Part shown: positions 38,000 through 50,726 of the stretch, piece after piece
How the letters are laid out: each line of letters begins with the position of its first letter
Numbering within the stretch: the first letter of the stretch is position 1
Assembly (NCBI RefSeq): GCF_017355265.1
Contig: NZ_JADIJQ010000003.1
Coordinates: 93,279-157,278 of the forward strand
DNA: 64,000 nucleotides
DNA from: Tessaracoccus sp. SD287
GTDB taxonomy: Bacteria; Actinomycetota; Actinomycetes; Propionibacteriales; Propionibacteriaceae
Direction of reading: 5' to 3'
Notes under the pieces: model-generated
Seen by the model: the letters and a program-made list of their open reading frames with translations, nothing else
Database searches by the model: none
What the model was told of the DNA's origin: nothing
Made by a program: the position numbers and the translations under genes

Positions 38000-39970
38000 T
38001 CAGTCCTCGGCCGCCATCGACGTGCGCTGCGTGCGCCGGTAGAGCCAGCCGATGATGGCAGCGAAGGCGATCACACCGATCCAGGTGGCGGCACCGGTGA
38101 AGGAATCGGGTGCCACTGCCAACGGGGCGTCCTTGCCGGTGGCGGCAATGATGCCGGCACCGAGCACCCCGAACAGGCTCTCGCCGACGATCAGGCCGGT
38201 GGCCAAGAGGGTTCCGAGCCGCTTGGCCGACTCGGGGTTCTGCCGCCGGTCAGCCCAGCGGTTGTAGAGCAGTCCGAGCAGCGCCCCCAGCGGAATGATC
38301 AGGGTCAGGTCGATCGGCAGGTACATGCCCATGCCCACCGCCAGCGGCGGCAGCGACAACCTTCCGGTCCGGCGGATGAGGACCTCGTCGGCAATGATGA
38401 CCCCGACCCCGATCAGGGCCCCGAGCCCCAACAGGTTCCAGTTCAGGTCGCCGCCCAGCACGCCGGTGGCCAGCGACGAGATCAGCGAGGCCTGGGGCGC
38501 GGCAAGCGCGTTCTCCCCGGCGCCTGGGGCGCCCGCGAAACCGAAGCCGGTGTTCATCACCTGCAGCACGGGCGGGATGATCACCGAACCGAAGGCGACA
38601 CCGATGACCAGCGCGATCTGTTGCTTCCACGGGGTGGCGCCGACCAGTTGGCCGGTCTTGAGGTCCTGCAGGTTGTCATTGGAGATCGTCGCCACCCCGA
38701 ACACGACCGCCGAGGTGAACAGCGTGTAGGCCACCAGCGCCGGCACCTGGCTGGCGTCCGAACTGGGGTGGACGACCTTGATCAGGATGGCGGCGGTGAT
38801 GACCACCAGGATCCCGACCCCCGAGATCGGGCTGTTGGAGGAGCCGATCAGGCCGGCCATGTAGCCGCAGACCGAGGCCACCGCCAGACCCACCAGCAGG
38901 ACGTAGAGGATGCTGATCACCACCAGTCCGGTGGAGTTGTGGGCCAGCGGGGTGTCCTGGACGAACAGCCACAGCAGCACCCCGATCGGCGCCATCGAGG
39001 CCAGGGTGATGCCGGCGACCAGTTTCATGGACAGGTCACGTTCGGTGCGAGGCACCTGCTCCCCGGCCTCACGGGCACGGCTGGAGGCCAGCGCCGCGGT
39101 GATGCCGCGCACGATGGGGCCGCTGATCTTCACCAACGTCCAGACGGCGGCGATGGCCATGGTGCCGGCACCGACGAAGCGCACATCCGACCCGAACACC
39201 GCGCCGACGGCATCACCGATGCCGCCGCTGGCGGGCAGGTCGCCGCGGGTCATCACCGGCAGCAGCACTCCGTAGGCGATCAGCAGGCCCACGATCATGG
39301 CGATGCCGACGGTGATCCCGACCAGGTGGCCGACCCCGATCAGTGCCAGCGACAGGCTCGCCCCGAACAGCGTCCCGCCGGATCCCACCCGGAAGGCCGT
39401 CGACAGGGTGTTGCTGGCCACCTTCATGGCCGCGAGCAGCGAGAACCCGGCCGAGGCCAGGCCACCGGCAATGATGACGTGCAGCCCGCGCCGGTTCTCC
39501 TCGGCACCCCCGGAGGAGTCGCCGACCTTGAGGACCTCGGCCGCGGCCACACCCTCGGGGTAGGGCAGGGTCGAGCCCGTCACCAGGGCCCGCCGCAGCG
39601 GGATCGAGTAGGTCACCCCCAGGATGCCGCCGATGAGGCAGACCAGGGTGGTGGTCCAGTACGGGAAGCCACTCCACCAGCCGATGATGATCAGGCCGGG
39701 CAGCACGAAGATGATCGCCGACAGGGTGCCTGCCGCCGAGGCGATCGTCTGGACGATGTTGTTCTCGGTGATGGTGTGATTCTTGAAGTAGCGCAGGATC
39801 GCCATCGAGATCACAGCAGCCGGGATGGACGTGGCGAAGGTGAGCCCCACCTTGAGCCCGAGGTAGACGTTCGCCGCGGTGAAGACCAGGGTGATCAGGC
39901 CGCCCAGGATGACGCTGCGGACGGTCAGTTCCCTGATCGCTGATGACTTCTGCACGACGGTTGTGGACAC
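38000..39970 (-). CDS. OPT family oligopeptide transporter
   Basis: 656 aa, about 16 membrane helices, the size and layout of prokaryotic OPT transporters (oligopeptides or metal-siderophore complexes, proton driven). Seen: AANVYLGLKVGLTFATSIPAAVISM, divided here as NVYLGLKVG and SIPAAVISM, TITENNIVQTIASAAG (ENN and QT motifs conserved), and TLPYPEGVAAAEVL. GTG at 39970 behind GAGGTGG at 7 nt; the frame is open upstream but not hydrophobic. Lies 80 bp after gltD in the same direction. Substrate unknown. Confidence 0.9.
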   Translation of the reverse strand: MSTTVVQKSSAIRELTVRSVILGGLITLVFTAANVYLGLKVGLTFATSIPAAVISMAILRYFKNHTITENNIVQTIASAAGTLSAIIFVLPGLIIIGWWSGFPYWTTTLVCLIGGILGVTYSIPLRRALVTGSTLPYPEGVAAAEVLKVGDSSGGAEENRRGLHVIIAGGLASAGFSLLAAMKVASNTLSTAFRVGSGGTLFGASLSLALIGVGHLVGITVGIAMIVGLLIAYGVLLPVMTRGDLPASGGIGDAVGAVFGSDVRFVGAGTMAIAAVWTLVKISGPIVRGITAALASSRAREAGEQVPRTERDLSMKLVAGITLASMAPIGVLLWLFVQDTPLAHNSTGLVVISILYVLLVGLAVASVCGYMAGLIGSSNSPISGVGILVVITAAILIKVVHPSSDASQVPALVAYTLFTSAVVFGVATISNDNLQDLKTGQLVGATPWKQQIALVIGVAFGSVIIPPVLQVMNTGFGFAGAPGAGENALAAPQASLISSLATGVLGGDLNWNLLGLGALIGVGVIIADEVLIRRTGRLSLPPLAVGMGMYLPIDLTLIIPLGALLGLLYNRWADRRQNPESAKRLGTLLATGLIVGESLFGVLGAGIIAATGKDAPLAVAPDSFTGAATWIGVIAFAAIIGWLYRRTQRTSMAAED

Positions 39971-40050
39971 GCAACTACCACCTCGGTATGGACAATGAAC
40001 CCACCGATTCCACGCCCGCGGCGGCGCCGGTGTCAAACCGGTACCGACGC

Positions 40051-41517
40051 TCAGGCCATCAGCTGCCGTTCGTGGGGGCCGATCGGGCGCGGCAGCACCG
40101 AGGAGCCCATCAGGTACTCATCGACCCCCCGGGCCGCGGAGCGTCCCTCGGCAATGGCCCAGACGATCAGCGACTGGCCGCGTCCGGCGTCGCCGCAGAC
40201 GAAGACGCCGGGCACATTGGTGGCATAGGAGTCGTCGCGGGAAATGTTGCCGCGGGCGTCCACCTCGACCCCCAACTGGTCGACGACCGAGTCGGTCTCC
40301 GGCCCGGTGAATCCCATGGCCAGCAGCACCAGGTCGGCCGGGATCACGCGCTCGGAGCCCTCGACGGGCACGAAGCTGCCCTGCTCGAAGGTGACCTCGC
40401 TGAGCCGCAGCGAGGTGACCTGGCCGTCCTCGTTGCCGAGGAACTCGCTGGTCGAGACGGCATACATCCGCTCGCCGCCCTCCTCGTGGGCCGAGCTCAC
40501 CCGCAGGATCATCGGGTAGGTCGGCCACGGCTGGTGCTCGGGCCGGTCGTCCGGCGGGGTCGGCAGGATCTCCAGCTGGGTGATCGAGGCCGCGCCCTGG
40601 CGGATGGAGGTGCCCAGGCAGTCGGCACCCGTGTCGCCGCCACCAATGATCACCACGTGCTTGTCCTTGGCGGTGATCTGGTTCTCGACGTCCTCGCCGA
40701 GGGCCGCCCGGTTGGCCTGGGGCAGGAACTCCATGGCCTGGTGGATGCCGCCCAGTTCCCGGCCGGGGACGGGCAGGTCGCGCGGCCTGGTCGAGCCGAT
40801 GGCCAGCACCACGGCGTCGAAGCGCTCGAGCAGGTCCTCCCCGGTCAGGTCGGTGCCGATATTGGTGCTGGGACGAAAGACGGTCCCCTCGAGGGTCATC
40901 TGCTTCAGGCGGCGGTCGACCACCGACTTCTCCATCTTGAACTCGGGGATGCCGTAGCGCAGCAGGCCACCGATGGCGTCGGCGCGTTCGTAGACGACCA
41001 CGGTGTGGCCGGTGCGGGTCAGCTGCTGGGCGGCGGCCAGACCGGCCGGGCCCGATCCGATCACCGCCACCGTCTTCAGCGAGTGCCACTCGGGCTGCTG
41101 GGGGGTGACGCGGCGGTCGTCCCAGGCCTTGTCGATGATGGCCACCTCGACGTTCTTGATGGTGACCGGGTCACCGACCAGGCCGACCACGCAGGCGGTC
41201 TCGCAGGGGGCCGGGCACAGCCGTCCGGTGAACTCGGGGAAGTTGTTGGTCGCGTGCAGCCGATCGGCGGCAGGCACCCAGTCGTCGCGCCAGACCAGGT
41301 CGTTCCACTCGGGAATCAGGTTACCCAGCGGGCACCCGGTGTGGCAGAACGGAATGCCGCAGTCCATGCAGCGCCCGGCCTGCTGGCTGATGATGGGCAG
41401 CAGGGCGCGGCCCGGTCCACCGGGGTAGACCTCGTTCCAGTCGTTGATGCGTTCGCCGACGGGACGACGCGGCGCCACCTCGCGCGGGGTGGTCATGAAT
41501 CCACGGGGATCAGCCAT
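40051..41517 (-). CDS. gltD: Glutamate synthase (NADPH) small subunit
   Basis: Passes electrons from NADPH through FAD to the large subunit in ammonium assimilation. 488 aa. N-terminal Fe-S cluster cysteines in [19 protein letters not shown] and [14 protein letters not shown] motif [18 protein letters not shown] motif [15 protein letters not shown] at 41517 overlaps gltB by 8 bases behind GGAGG. Confidence 0.95.
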   Translation of the reverse strand: MADPRGFMTTPREVAPRRPVGERINDWNEVYPGGPGRALLPIISQQAGRCMDCGIPFCHTGCPLGNLIPEWNDLVWRDDWVPAADRLHATNNFPEFTGRLCPAPCETACVVGLVGDPVTIKNVEVAIIDKAWDDRRVTPQQPEWHSLKTVAVIGSGPAGLAAAQQLTRTGHTVVVYERADAIGGLLRYGIPEFKMEKSVVDRRLKQMTLEGTVFRPSTNIGTDLTGEDLLERFDAVVLAIGSTRPRDLPVPGRELGGIHQAMEFLPQANRAALGEDVENQITAKDKHVVIIGGGDTGADCLGTSIRQGAASITQLEILPTPPDDRPEHQPWPTYPMILRVSSAHEEGGERMYAVSTSEFLGNEDGQVTSLRLSEVTFEQGSFVPVEGSERVIPADLVLLAMGFTGPETDSVVDQLGVEVDARGNISRDDSYATNVPGVFVCGDAGRGQSLIVWAIAEGRSAARGVDEYLMGSSVLPRPIGPHERQLMA

Positions 41518-44500
41518 GAGCGGCCTCCATCATCAGGTTGGTGGTCTGTGCGGCGTCCAGGCCCAGGGCCGTGGCCTCCGCCTCGGCGGCCTTCACCTTG
41601 GCGTAGTCACGCGGCAGGACCTTGGTGAAACGGGCGCCCAGAGCGTCGCGTCCGGCCTGCAGCAGGCCGCGGGCGACGTCCGAGTCGGTGTGGTCGAGGT
41701 GGCGCTGCAGCAGGTCGGTGATGCGGTCGAGGTCGACCTCGGTCAGGTCCACCGGGTCGACCATCTCGGTGTTGAGTCGTTCGACCGACAGGTCCAGCAC
41801 CCACGCCACTCCACCGGACATGCCGGCGGCGAAGTTGCGTCCGGTGGGCCCCAGGATCAGCGCCTCACCGCCGGTCATGTACTCACAGCCGTGGTCCCCG
41901 ACGCCCTCGACCACGGCGGTGGCGCCGGAGTTGCGGACGCAGAAGCGCTCACCGACGACACCACGCAGGTAGATCTCGCCGGAGGTGGCGCCGTAGCCAA
42001 TGACGTTGCCGGCCACGATCTGCTGGGAGGCCTCGAAGGCCGCACCCGCCGGCGGGGTGACCACGATGATGCCGCCGCACAGGCCCTTGCCGACGTAGTC
42101 ATTGGAGTCACCGACCAGCTTCATGGTGACCCCGCGCGGCAGGAATGCACCGAAGCTCTGGCCGCCGGTGCCGGTCAGGGTGAGGCTGATGGTGTGGTCG
42201 TCGAATCCCTCGCCGCGGGTGGCCTTGGTGACCTCGTGGCCGAGGATGGTGCCGGTGGTCCGGTCGACATTGCGGATGGTGAAGCTGGCCTCGACCTTGT
42301 CCCCGCGGTCCAGGGCGGGGCGGGCTGCCTCGACCAGGGCGACGTCGAGCTTCTGGTCCAGCCCGTGGTCCTGGCCCACGGTGTGGTGGCGGGGGGTGCC
42401 GGCGGGCACGTCGACCAGGTGCAGGATCGGGGAGAGGTCCAGACCCCTGGCCTTCCAGTGGTCGACGGCGGGCCGGGCGTCCAGGGCCTCGACCTGGCCG
42501 ACGGCCTCCTCGAGCGTGCGGAAGCCCAACCGGGCCAGGATTTCGCGGACCTCCTCGGCGACGAACATGAAGAAGTTCACGACGTGTTCGGCGCGACCGT
42601 GGAAGTGCTCGCGCAGCTTGGGGTTCTGGGTGGCGATGCCGACCGGGCAGGTGTCCTTGTGGCAGACGCGCATCATGATGCAGCCCGAGACGACCAGGGG
42701 TGCGGTGGCGAACCCGAACTCCTCGGCACCCAGCAGCGCGGCGATGACGACGTCGCGTCCGGTCTTGAGCTGGCCGTCGGCCTGGACGACGATGCGGTCG
42801 CGCAGTCCGTTCAGCAGCAACGTCTGCTGGGTCTCGGCCAGGCCGAGCTCCCAGGGACCACCGGCGTGCTTCAGCGAGGTCAGCGGGGCCGCGCCGGTGC
42901 CGCCGTCGTGGCCGGAGATGAGCACCACGTCGGCCTTGGCCTTGGCCACGCCCGCGGCGACCGTGCCGACGCCGACCTCGGCGACCAGCTTGACGTGCAC
43001 CCGGGCGCTGGGGTTGGCGCACTTGAGGTCGTGGATGAGTTGCTTGAGGTCCTCGATGGAGTAGATGTCGTGGTGCGGCGGCGGCGAGATCAGGCCGACG
43101 CCCGGGGTCGAATGGCGGGTCGAGGCCACCCAGGGGTAGACCTTGGGGCCGGGGAGTTGGCCGCCCTCGCCGGGCTTGGCACCCTGGGCCATCTTGATCT
43201 GGATGTCGGTGGCATTGGTCAGGTAGTCGCTGGTGACGCCGAAGCGTCCCGACGCGACCTGCTTGATCGCCGAGCGGCGCTGCGGGTCGTAGAGCCGGTC
43301 GCGGTCCTCGCCGCCCTCACCGGTGTTCGACTTGGCGCCAATGCTGTTCATGGCGATGGCCAGGGTCTCGTGGGCCTCGGCCGAGATCGAGCCGTAGCTC
43401 ATGGCCCCGGTCGAGAAGCGCTTGACGATCTCGCTGGCCGGCTCGACCTCGTCGATGCTGATGGGGGTGCGGTCGCCCCGGAACTGCAGCAGCGAGCGCA
43501 GCGTCATCAGTCGCCGGGAGCCCTCGTCGACCAGCGTCGAGTACTTCTTGAACACGTCGTAGCGTCCGGTGCTGGTGGCGTGCTGCAGGCGGAACACGGT
43601 CTCGGGGCTGAACAGGTGCTCCTCGCCCTCGCGGCGCCACTGGTACTCCCCGCCGGTCACCAGGGTGCGGTGCGCCAACGGGATGCCCGATTCGGGGTAG
43701 GCCACCAGGTGGCGCTTGCGCACCTCTTCGGCGATCTCGTCCAGGCCAATGCCCTCGATCCGGCTGGTGGTGCCGGTGAAGTACTCGTCCACGAAGTCCT
43801 GGGCCAGGCCGATGGCCTCGAAGACCTGCGCCCCGGTGTAGGACGCGATCGTCGAGATTCCCATCTTCGACATCACCTTCAGCACGCCCTTGCCGAGCGC
43901 CTTGCGGACATTGAGGATCGCCTTCTCGGGGGTGACGTCGACGTAGAGCTCGCGGCGGGCCAGGTCCTCGGCCGACTCGAACATCAGGTACGGGTTGACG
44001 GCGGTGGCGCCGTATCCGACCAGCAGGGCCACGTGGTGGACCTCGCGCACGTCACCGGCCTCGACGACCAGCCCGACCAGGTTGCGGGTCTTCTCGCGGA
44101 CCAGGTGGTGGTGCAGGGCCGAGGTGAGCAGCAGCGAGGGAATCGGTGCCAGTTCCGAGGTCGAGTGGCGATCCGACAGCACGATGGTGCGGGCACCGTC
44201 GGCAATCGCGGCCGTGACCTCGTCGCGGATGGCGGCGAGGCGTTCGGCCAGGGCCGCTCCCCCGCCGTCGACCGGGAAGAGACCGCTGACGACGTGGCTG
44301 GCGAACTCGGGCAGGTCGCCGTCCTGGTTGATGCGGATGATCTTGGCCAGGCCGTCGGAATCGAGGATCGGGTAGTCGATGGTCAGCTGGCGACACGACT
44401 CGGGGGTGCCCACCAGCATGTTGGTCCGCGGCCCGATGGTGGCGATCAGGCTTGTCACCAGCTCCTCGCGGATCGCGTCCAGCGGCGGGTTGGTGACCTG

Positions 44501-46033
44501 GGCGAACAGTTCGGTGAAGTAGTCGAAGACCAGCTTGGGTCGCTGGCTGAGCACCGCGATGGGGGTGTCGGTGCCCATTGAGCCGATGGGTTCGACACCG
44601 CCCTGGGCCATGGGGGCGACGATCAGGCTGAGCTCCTCGTCGGTGTAGCCGAACAGCTGCTGGCGACGGGTGACCGAGGCGTGGGAGTGGACGATGTGGG
44701 TGCGTTCGGGCAGGTCGGAGAGCTTGAGTCGGCCGGCATCCAGCCACTGCTGGTAGGGCTTGGCGGCGGCGAGTTCGGACTTGACCTCCTCGTCGCTGAC
44801 GATGCGCTGCTGTTCCAGGTCGACCAGGAACATCTTGCCGGGCTGCAGGCGGCCCTTCTGGACGACCGTGGCCTGGTCCAGGGGCAGCACGCCGGCCTCG
44901 GAGGCGAAGACGACCAGGCCGTCGTCGGTGACCCAGTAGCGGGCCGGACGCAGCCCGTTGCGGTCGAGCACGCCACCGATGACGGTGCCGTCGGTGAAGG
45001 TCATGCAGGCAGGCCCGTCCCAGGGCTCCATGATCGAGGAGTGGAACTGGTAGAAGGCACGCCGGGCCGGGTCCATCTCGGTGTGGTTCTCCCAGGCCTC
45101 GGGAATCATCATCAGCACGGCGTGCGGCAGTGAGCGTCCACCCAGGTGCAGCAGTTCGAGCACCTCGTCGAAGGAGGCCGAGTCGGAGGCGTCGGGGGTG
45201 CAGATCGGGAACAACCGCTCGAGGTCGCCGGGGATGCGGTTGGAGCGCAGCTGGGCCTCGCGCGAGCGCATCCAGTTGCGGTTGCCGCGCACGGTGTTGA
45301 TCTCGCCGTTGTGGGCGATCATCCGGTACGGGTGGGACAGTTCCCAGGCGGGGAAGGTGTTGGTCGAGAAGCGGGAGTGCACCAGCGCCAGGGCAGAGGC
45401 CATCCGCGGGTCGAGCAGCTCGGGGTAGACCTCTTCGAGCTGGTCGGTGGTCAGCATGCCCTTGTAGACCAGGGTCCGCGCGCTCAACGAGGCGAAGTAG
45501 ATGTCGTGCTCGCGCTGGGCACGGTTGCGCAGGGCGTAGGTCTGCCGGTCGAGGTGGATGCCCTGGACCCCGGTCTCGGCGCTGACGAACAGCTGGGCCA
45601 TGTGCGGCATGGCGCCCAGCGAGATCGGGCTGAGGGTGCCGGTCTCGACGGGGACCTCGCGCCAGCCGTGGACGACCAGGTCCTCCTCGACGGCCAGCGA
45701 CTCGATCTTGTGGACGGCATGCTGTCGGGCACGCTCATCGGTGGGCAGGAAGGCCATGCCGACGGCGTAGTGGCCCACCTCGGGCAGGTCGAAGTCGACG
45801 GCCTCGCGCAAGAAGGCGTCGGGCACCTGGAGCAGGATGCCGGCGCCGTCGCCGGCGGCCGTGTCGGCGCCGGTGGCGCCGCGGTGGTCGAGGTTGCGCA
45901 GCGCCTCCAGGCCCTGGGCCACGATCTGGTGGCTTGCCTGACCGCTGAGCTGTGCCACGAAGGCCACGCCACAGGCGTCGTGCTCGTAGGCAGGATCGTA
46001 GAGTCCCTGCTTCGCGTGATGAGCAAACACCAT
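41510..46033 (-). CDS. gltB: Glutamate synthase large subunit
   Basis: Makes two glutamates from glutamine and 2-oxoglutarate. 1507 aa. Short propeptide of 21 residues, then the N-terminal nucleophile Cys22 in EHDACGVAF (glutaminase domain), central domain, FMN-binding synthase barrel ([28 protein letters not shown]), 3Fe-4S cysteines in [15 protein letters not shown], and the C-terminal beta-helix GXGXG domain. I chose the ATG at 46033 because GGAGGT lies 5 nt before it; the frame is open 7 codons further. Its leader is 275 bp and holds GlnR-like boxes. Confidence 0.96.
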   Translation of the reverse strand: MVFAHHAKQGLYDPAYEHDACGVAFVAQLSGQASHQIVAQGLEALRNLDHRGATGADTAAGDGAGILLQVPDAFLREAVDFDLPEVGHYAVGMAFLPTDERARQHAVHKIESLAVEEDLVVHGWREVPVETGTLSPISLGAMPHMAQLFVSAETGVQGIHLDRQTYALRNRAQREHDIYFASLSARTLVYKGMLTTDQLEEVYPELLDPRMASALALVHSRFSTNTFPAWELSHPYRMIAHNGEINTVRGNRNWMRSREAQLRSNRIPGDLERLFPICTPDASDSASFDEVLELLHLGGRSLPHAVLMMIPEAWENHTEMDPARRAFYQFHSSIMEPWDGPACMTFTDGTVIGGVLDRNGLRPARYWVTDDGLVVFASEAGVLPLDQATVVQKGRLQPGKMFLVDLEQQRIVSDEEVKSELAAAKPYQQWLDAGRLKLSDLPERTHIVHSHASVTRRQQLFGYTDEELSLIVAPMAQGGVEPIGSMGTDTPIAVLSQRPKLVFDYFTELFAQVTNPPLDAIREELVTSLIATIGPRTNMLVGTPESCRQLTIDYPILDSDGLAKIIRINQDGDLPEFASHVVSGLFPVDGGGAALAERLAAIRDEVTAAIADGARTIVLSDRHSTSELAPIPSLLLTSALHHHLVREKTRNLVGLVVEAGDVREVHHVALLVGYGATAVNPYLMFESAEDLARRELYVDVTPEKAILNVRKALGKGVLKVMSKMGISTIASYTGAQVFEAIGLAQDFVDEYFTGTTSRIEGIGLDEIAEEVRKRHLVAYPESGIPLAHRTLVTGGEYQWRREGEEHLFSPETVFRLQHATSTGRYDVFKKYSTLVDEGSRRLMTLRSLLQFRGDRTPISIDEVEPASEIVKRFSTGAMSYGSISAEAHETLAIAMNSIGAKSNTGEGGEDRDRLYDPQRRSAIKQVASGRFGVTSDYLTNATDIQIKMAQGAKPGEGGQLPGPKVYPWVASTRHSTPGVGLISPPPHHDIYSIEDLKQLIHDLKCANPSARVHVKLVAEVGVGTVAAGVAKAKADVVLISGHDGGTGAAPLTSLKHAGGPWELGLAETQQTLLLNGLRDRIVVQADGQLKTGRDVVIAALLGAEEFGFATAPLVVSGCIMMRVCHKDTCPVGIATQNPKLREHFHGRAEHVVNFFMFVAEEVREILARLGFRTLEEAVGQVEALDARPAVDHWKARGLDLSPILHLVDVPAGTPRHHTVGQDHGLDQKLDVALVEAARPALDRGDKVEASFTIRNVDRTTGTILGHEVTKATRGEGFDDHTISLTLTGTGGQSFGAFLPRGVTMKLVGDSNDYVGKGLCGGIIVVTPPAGAAFEASQQIVAGNVIGYGATSGEIYLRGVVGERFCVRNSGATAVVEGVGDHGCEYMTGGEALILGPTGRNFAAGMSGGVAWVLDLSVERLNTEMVDPVDLTEVDLDRITDLLQRHLDHTDSDVARGLLQAGRDALGARFTKVLPRDYAKVKAAEAEATALGLDAAQTTNLMMEAAHG

Positions 46034-46188
46034 GACTACCTCCGTCATTCTCACGCGGTCCGTGGACGCGCGCTGTCAGTCACGGGGTGGCCGGGGCCGC
46101 ACCCGGACCCCATTGTTGTTCCGTGCTCCGCAACGAAACACGAGGTTGGGGTGGCGCGGCAACAACCATCCAGAATCTGGAAGGGGGT

Positions 46189-46204
46189 GTTACAGGCATG
46201 TTTC
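46189..46204 (-). promoter_or_regulatory. GlnR-like site upstream of gltB
   Basis: Minus strand reads GAAAC-N6-GTAAC (46204 to 46189), which matches the b and a half-boxes of the actinobacterial GlnR consensus gTnAC-n6-GaAAC with correct 6-nt spacing but in b-a order. A CAGATT about 14 nt downstream could be a -10. Confidence 0.35.
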
Positions 46205-46281
46205 ACGCCCGGAATACGCCGGAATCAGGCGCAGGCCAGCGGGTTTCGGACATCCTGTCGGGCCGACGCCGTCACGGGCCC

Positions 46282-46297
46282 GTCACATGATTGTTAC
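46282..46297 (-). promoter_or_regulatory. Second GlnR-like half-box pair near the lgt end
   Basis: Minus strand GTAAC-N6-GTGAC, two a-type boxes at 6-nt spacing, about 250 bp before gltB and 12 bp after lgt. Weaker than the first because no GaAAC box is present. Confidence 0.2.
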
Positions 46298-46308
46298 CTC
46301 GGAAGCGC

Positions 46309-47202
46309 TTACCGCCCCTCGGGCGTGGTCTCCTCGACCGGCTCGTCGGCCGCTGCCGCGTCGTCCGCGTCGGGTGCCACGGGCGGGAAGGGCGTCTCGA
46401 CGCGGCCGGGACGGTACTTGGTCAGCAGCGCGAAGCCGAGCACGCCGAGCACGCACAGCATCAGGGCGATGAAGCCGTTGATGCGCATGCCGAGCACCAG
46501 GTTGGCGGGGTCCAGGCGCAGCTGCTCCATCAGGACGCGTCCGGCCCCGTACCAGGCGACGTAGAGCATGAAGACCCGCCCGTTGCCGAGCCGGAATCGA
46601 CGCTCGGCCCACAGGAGCACGCCGACCCCACCGAAGTTCCAGAGCATCTCGTAGAGGAAGGTGGGGTGGAAGGTCTCGTAGGCCCGGAGGTCGCGTGGAC
46701 GGTGGGCGGCATCGATCTGCAGTCCCCACGGCAGGTCGGTGGGCTTGCCGAAGAGTTCCTGGTTGAACCAGTTGCCCAGCCGGCCGATGCCCTGGGCCAG
46801 CAGGATGCCGGGGGCGAAGACGTCGGCCATGGTCGGGAAGCTGAAGTGGTGGCGGCGGCAGAACAGCAGCACCACCCCGGCGCCGAAGATGACCCCGCCG
46901 ATGATGCCGAGCCCGCCCTCCCAGATCTTGAGGGCGTCGAGGGGGTCACGGCCCGGGCCGAAGTAGTCCTGCCAGCGGGTCAGCACGTGGTAGACGCGGG
47001 CACCGAGGATGCCGGCGAGGACCGCGGCGACGACCATGGTCTCCATCAGTTCGGACTGCCCACCGCGGGCGACGAATCGTCGGCGCACGAGTGACCAGGC
47101 CACGAAGATGCCGAGCAGGATGCACAGCGCGTAGAAGTGGATGGTCAGCGGCCCGATGCTGAAGCTGCTGATCGAGGGGCTGGGGATGTCCAACGGGATC
47201 AT
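46309..47202 (-). CDS. lgt: Prolipoprotein diacylglyceryl transferase
   Basis: Adds diacylglycerol to the lipobox Cys of prolipoproteins; seven-helix membrane enzyme. 297 aa. Lgt signature GRLGNWFNQELFG (about residues 145-157), HFYALCILLGI near the N-terminus with the catalytic-region His, and FLYEMLWN later. C-terminal acidic tail (DADDAAAADEPVEE). Last gene of the hisI-trp operon, 15 bp after a lipoprotein that would be its substrate. Placement after trpA is usual in actinobacteria. Confidence 0.95.
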   Translation of the reverse strand: MIPLDIPSPSISSFSIGPLTIHFYALCILLGIFVAWSLVRRRFVARGGQSELMETMVVAAVLAGILGARVYHVLTRWQDYFGPGRDPLDALKIWEGGLGIIGGVIFGAGVVLLFCRRHHFSFPTMADVFAPGILLAQGIGRLGNWFNQELFGKPTDLPWGLQIDAAHRPRDLRAYETFHPTFLYEMLWNFGGVGVLLWAERRFRLGNGRVFMLYVAWYGAGRVLMEQLRLDPANLVLGMRINGFIALMLCVLGVLGFALLTKYRPGRVETPFPPVAPDADDAAAADEPVEETTPEGR

Positions 47203-47217
47203 CGGGGATTCCTTCGG

Positions 47218-47883
47218 TCAGGCTGGCTGCGCGGCGACGAGGGTGGCGAGGTCTTCCTTGTAGTCGCCGATGGAGGTGCCCTGGGTCCACAGCACCTGCG
47301 CCGTGCGGTCGGCGCCGAAGCCGTAGACCTGGGTGCCGTGCTCGATCTCGTAGCCACCGCTGGGCAGTTGGGCGGTCTGCTCCATGGTGATGCCGAGCGA
47401 CATCCCGGCCTGCCGGATGACCTCCAGGTCACCGGTGAGCCCCACGAAGCTCGGGTCAATGCGTTCGAGGTACTTCTTCAGCACCTCGGGGGTGTCGCGG
47501 GCCGGGTCGGTGGACACCAGCACCACGGTGGTGGCCGCGCTGACCTGGTCGCCGGCGCGTTGGCGGGCGCTGGCCAGGTCGGCCAGGATGCCGGGGCAGA
47601 TGTCGGGGCAGTGGGTGTAGCCGAAGAAGAGCAGCACCACGGGGGTGGTGACATCGGCGGCCAGGGCGAAGGGGGCACCGGTGGTGTCGGTCAGGGTGAT
47701 GTCGGGCAGCGGCGGGCCACCGGTGACCTGGGTACCGGCCAGGTAGCCACCGGGGCGCTCCCCCACCTTCGCGGCGGGTCCGTCCTGGTCGGGGCTGGTG
47801 CCGCAGCCGGCCAGCGCCACGGCCGCGACGCCGCCACCGAGTCCGGCGAACAGTCCCCGGCGGGTCAACCGGCGATCAGCCAC
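47218..47883 (-). CDS. SCO1/SenC family thiol/copper lipoprotein
   Basis: 221 aa. Signal with twin-arginine-like LTRRGLF and lipobox LAGC (Cys27), so it is probably an extracytoplasmic lipoprotein. Thioredoxin-like fold with the copper/thiol motif THCPDIC (CxxxC) and a downstream His in EIEHGTQVYGF, as in SCO1 proteins that insert copper into the CuA site of cytochrome oxidase. GTG at 47883 overlaps the trpA stop by 8 bases. It is odd to find it in a tryptophan operon. Confidence 0.9.
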   Translation of the reverse strand: MADRRLTRRGLFAGLGGGVAAVALAGCGTSPDQDGPAAKVGERPGGYLAGTQVTGGPPLPDITLTDTTGAPFALAADVTTPVVLLFFGYTHCPDICPGILADLASARQRAGDQVSAATTVVLVSTDPARDTPEVLKKYLERIDPSFVGLTGDLEVIRQAGMSLGITMEQTAQLPSGGYEIEHGTQVYGFGADRTAQVLWTQGTSIGDYKEDLATLVAAQPA

Positions 47884-48696
47884 GTCGGCGCACTCCGGCA
47901 GCCAGGTCCTCGGTCACCTCACGCAGCCGGGTGAGGTCGTCGGACCCGATGCGCTCGTTCTCGATCAGGCAGTTCACCAGCGCCGAGCCGACGATGGCGC
48001 CGTCGGCGTAGCGGCAGACCTCGGCGGCCTGGTCGCCGTTGCTGACGCCCAGACCGATGCCCAACGGCAGGTCGGTGACCAGGCGGGCGCGGGCGACCAG
48101 GGCCTCGGCGGCCCCGGAGGCCTCGTCGCGAACCCCCGTCACGCCCATGACCGAGGTGGTGTAGACCCAGCCCCGGGACGCGTCGGTGGTCATCCTGAGT
48201 CGTTCGTCGGTGGACGAGGGGGCGATCAGGAAGATTCGGTCCAGGCCGTACTTCTCCGAGGCCTCCATCCAGTCCTGGGCCTCGTCGGGCACCAGGTCGG
48301 GGGTGATCAGTCCGGAGCCGCCGGCATTGGCCAGGTCACGGGCGTAGGCGTCGACACCGTAGGCGTCGACCAGCGCCCAGTAGGTCATCACGACGGCGGG
48401 GGTGCCGAAGCTGCGCACCGCCTCGACGGCCTTCATCGTGTCGCTGGTGCGTACGCCCCGTTCGAGGGCCCGGGTGCCGGCGTGCTGGATGGTGACCCCG
48501 TCCATCATCGGGTCGCTGTAGGGGGCCCCGATCTCGACCAGGTCGACGCCCCGGCCCTGGGAGCCCTCGCAGATGGCCCGCATGGCGTCGATCGAGCCGG
48601 GCACCGACGGGTAGCCGACGGGCAGGTAGCCGACCAGGGCGCCGCGCCCCTCGGCCCGGGCCTGCTGGTAGGCCTGGCCCGAACTCGTCACGTCAG

Positions 48697-48700
<4 letters not shown>
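47876..48700 (-). CDS. trpA: Tryptophan synthase alpha chain
   Basis: Cleaves indole glycerol phosphate to indole, which is channelled to TrpB. 274 aa TIM barrel. Catalytic Glu in [12 protein letters not shown] and Asp in the same motif, and TGVRDE later. ATG at 48700 overlaps trpB by 4 bases (ATGA). The frame is open far upstream inside trpB but is not TrpA-like. Confidence 0.95.
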
Positions 48701-49937
<1,237 letters not shown>

Positions 49938-49941
<4 letters not shown>

Positions 49942-50723
49942 GAGGCAATGCTCCTCAACAGGGCCTGGACGGCCGTGGTCGGTTCGGGGTGGCGGACGAG
50001 GGTCTCGCCCACGAGCAGCACGTCGGCGCCCTCGCCGTGCAGGCGGGCGGCGTCCTCGGGGCCCATCACGCCGGACTCCGCGATCTTGATGCAGTCGTCG
50101 GGCAGCAGGGCGACGAGCTGGGAGAACTGGGCCAGGTCGACGTCGAGGGTCTGCAGGTTGCGGTTGTTGACGCCGATCACCTCGGCGCCCAGGTCGACGG
50201 CGCGGCGTGCCTCCTCGGCGGTGTGCACCTCGACCAGGGGCACCATGCCGAGCGCCACCGTCAGGTCGTGCAGGCGACGCAGCTCGGCGTCGTCGAGTGC
50301 GGCCACGATCAGCAGCGCCAGGTCGGCACCGTGGGCGCGGGCCTCGACCAACTGGTAGTCGGTGACGATGAACTCCTTGCGCAGCACCGGCACCTCGACC
50401 CGGGCGCGCACGGCGTCCAGGTCTGTCAGGCTGCCCCCGAAGCGGCGCTTCTCGGTCAGGACGCTGATGGCTGCCGCCCCGCCGCTGGCATAGGCGGCGG
50501 CAAGTTCGGCGGGGTCGGCGATCTCGGCCAGGTCGCCCTTGGACGGGCTCTTGCGCTTGACCTCGGCGATCACGGCCAGTCCGGGCGCGCGGAAGGCCGG
50601 CCGTGGGTCCCTCGGTGCGGGAGCATCGGCCAGGGTCTGCTCCAGGTCCGTGATGCTGGTGTGGGCCATCCGCTCCTCGAGGTCGATGCGCACCCCCACG
50701 ATGATGTCGTCAAGTACTCCCAC
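49938..50723 (-). CDS. trpC: Indole-3-glycerol phosphate synthase
   Basis: Closes the indole ring of CdRP. 261 aa, monofunctional. Catalytic Lys/Glu in [13 protein letters not shown] (about 52-64), VLRKEFIV, and [13 protein letters not shown] at 50723 lies 3 bp after the HGxxPAAW gene. The TrpF step is not encoded next to it, consistent with PriA doing it. Confidence 0.95.
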
Positions 50724-50726
50724 GGA

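Noticed and set aside
40031..40036. TTGACA (minus strand) as a -35 for the OPT gene
   Set aside because: No -10 hexamer at 16-19 nt spacing.
41444..44581. 1045-codon plus-strand frame
   Set aside because: Antisense of gltB and gltD; Asp/Val/Gly/Gln-rich shadow.
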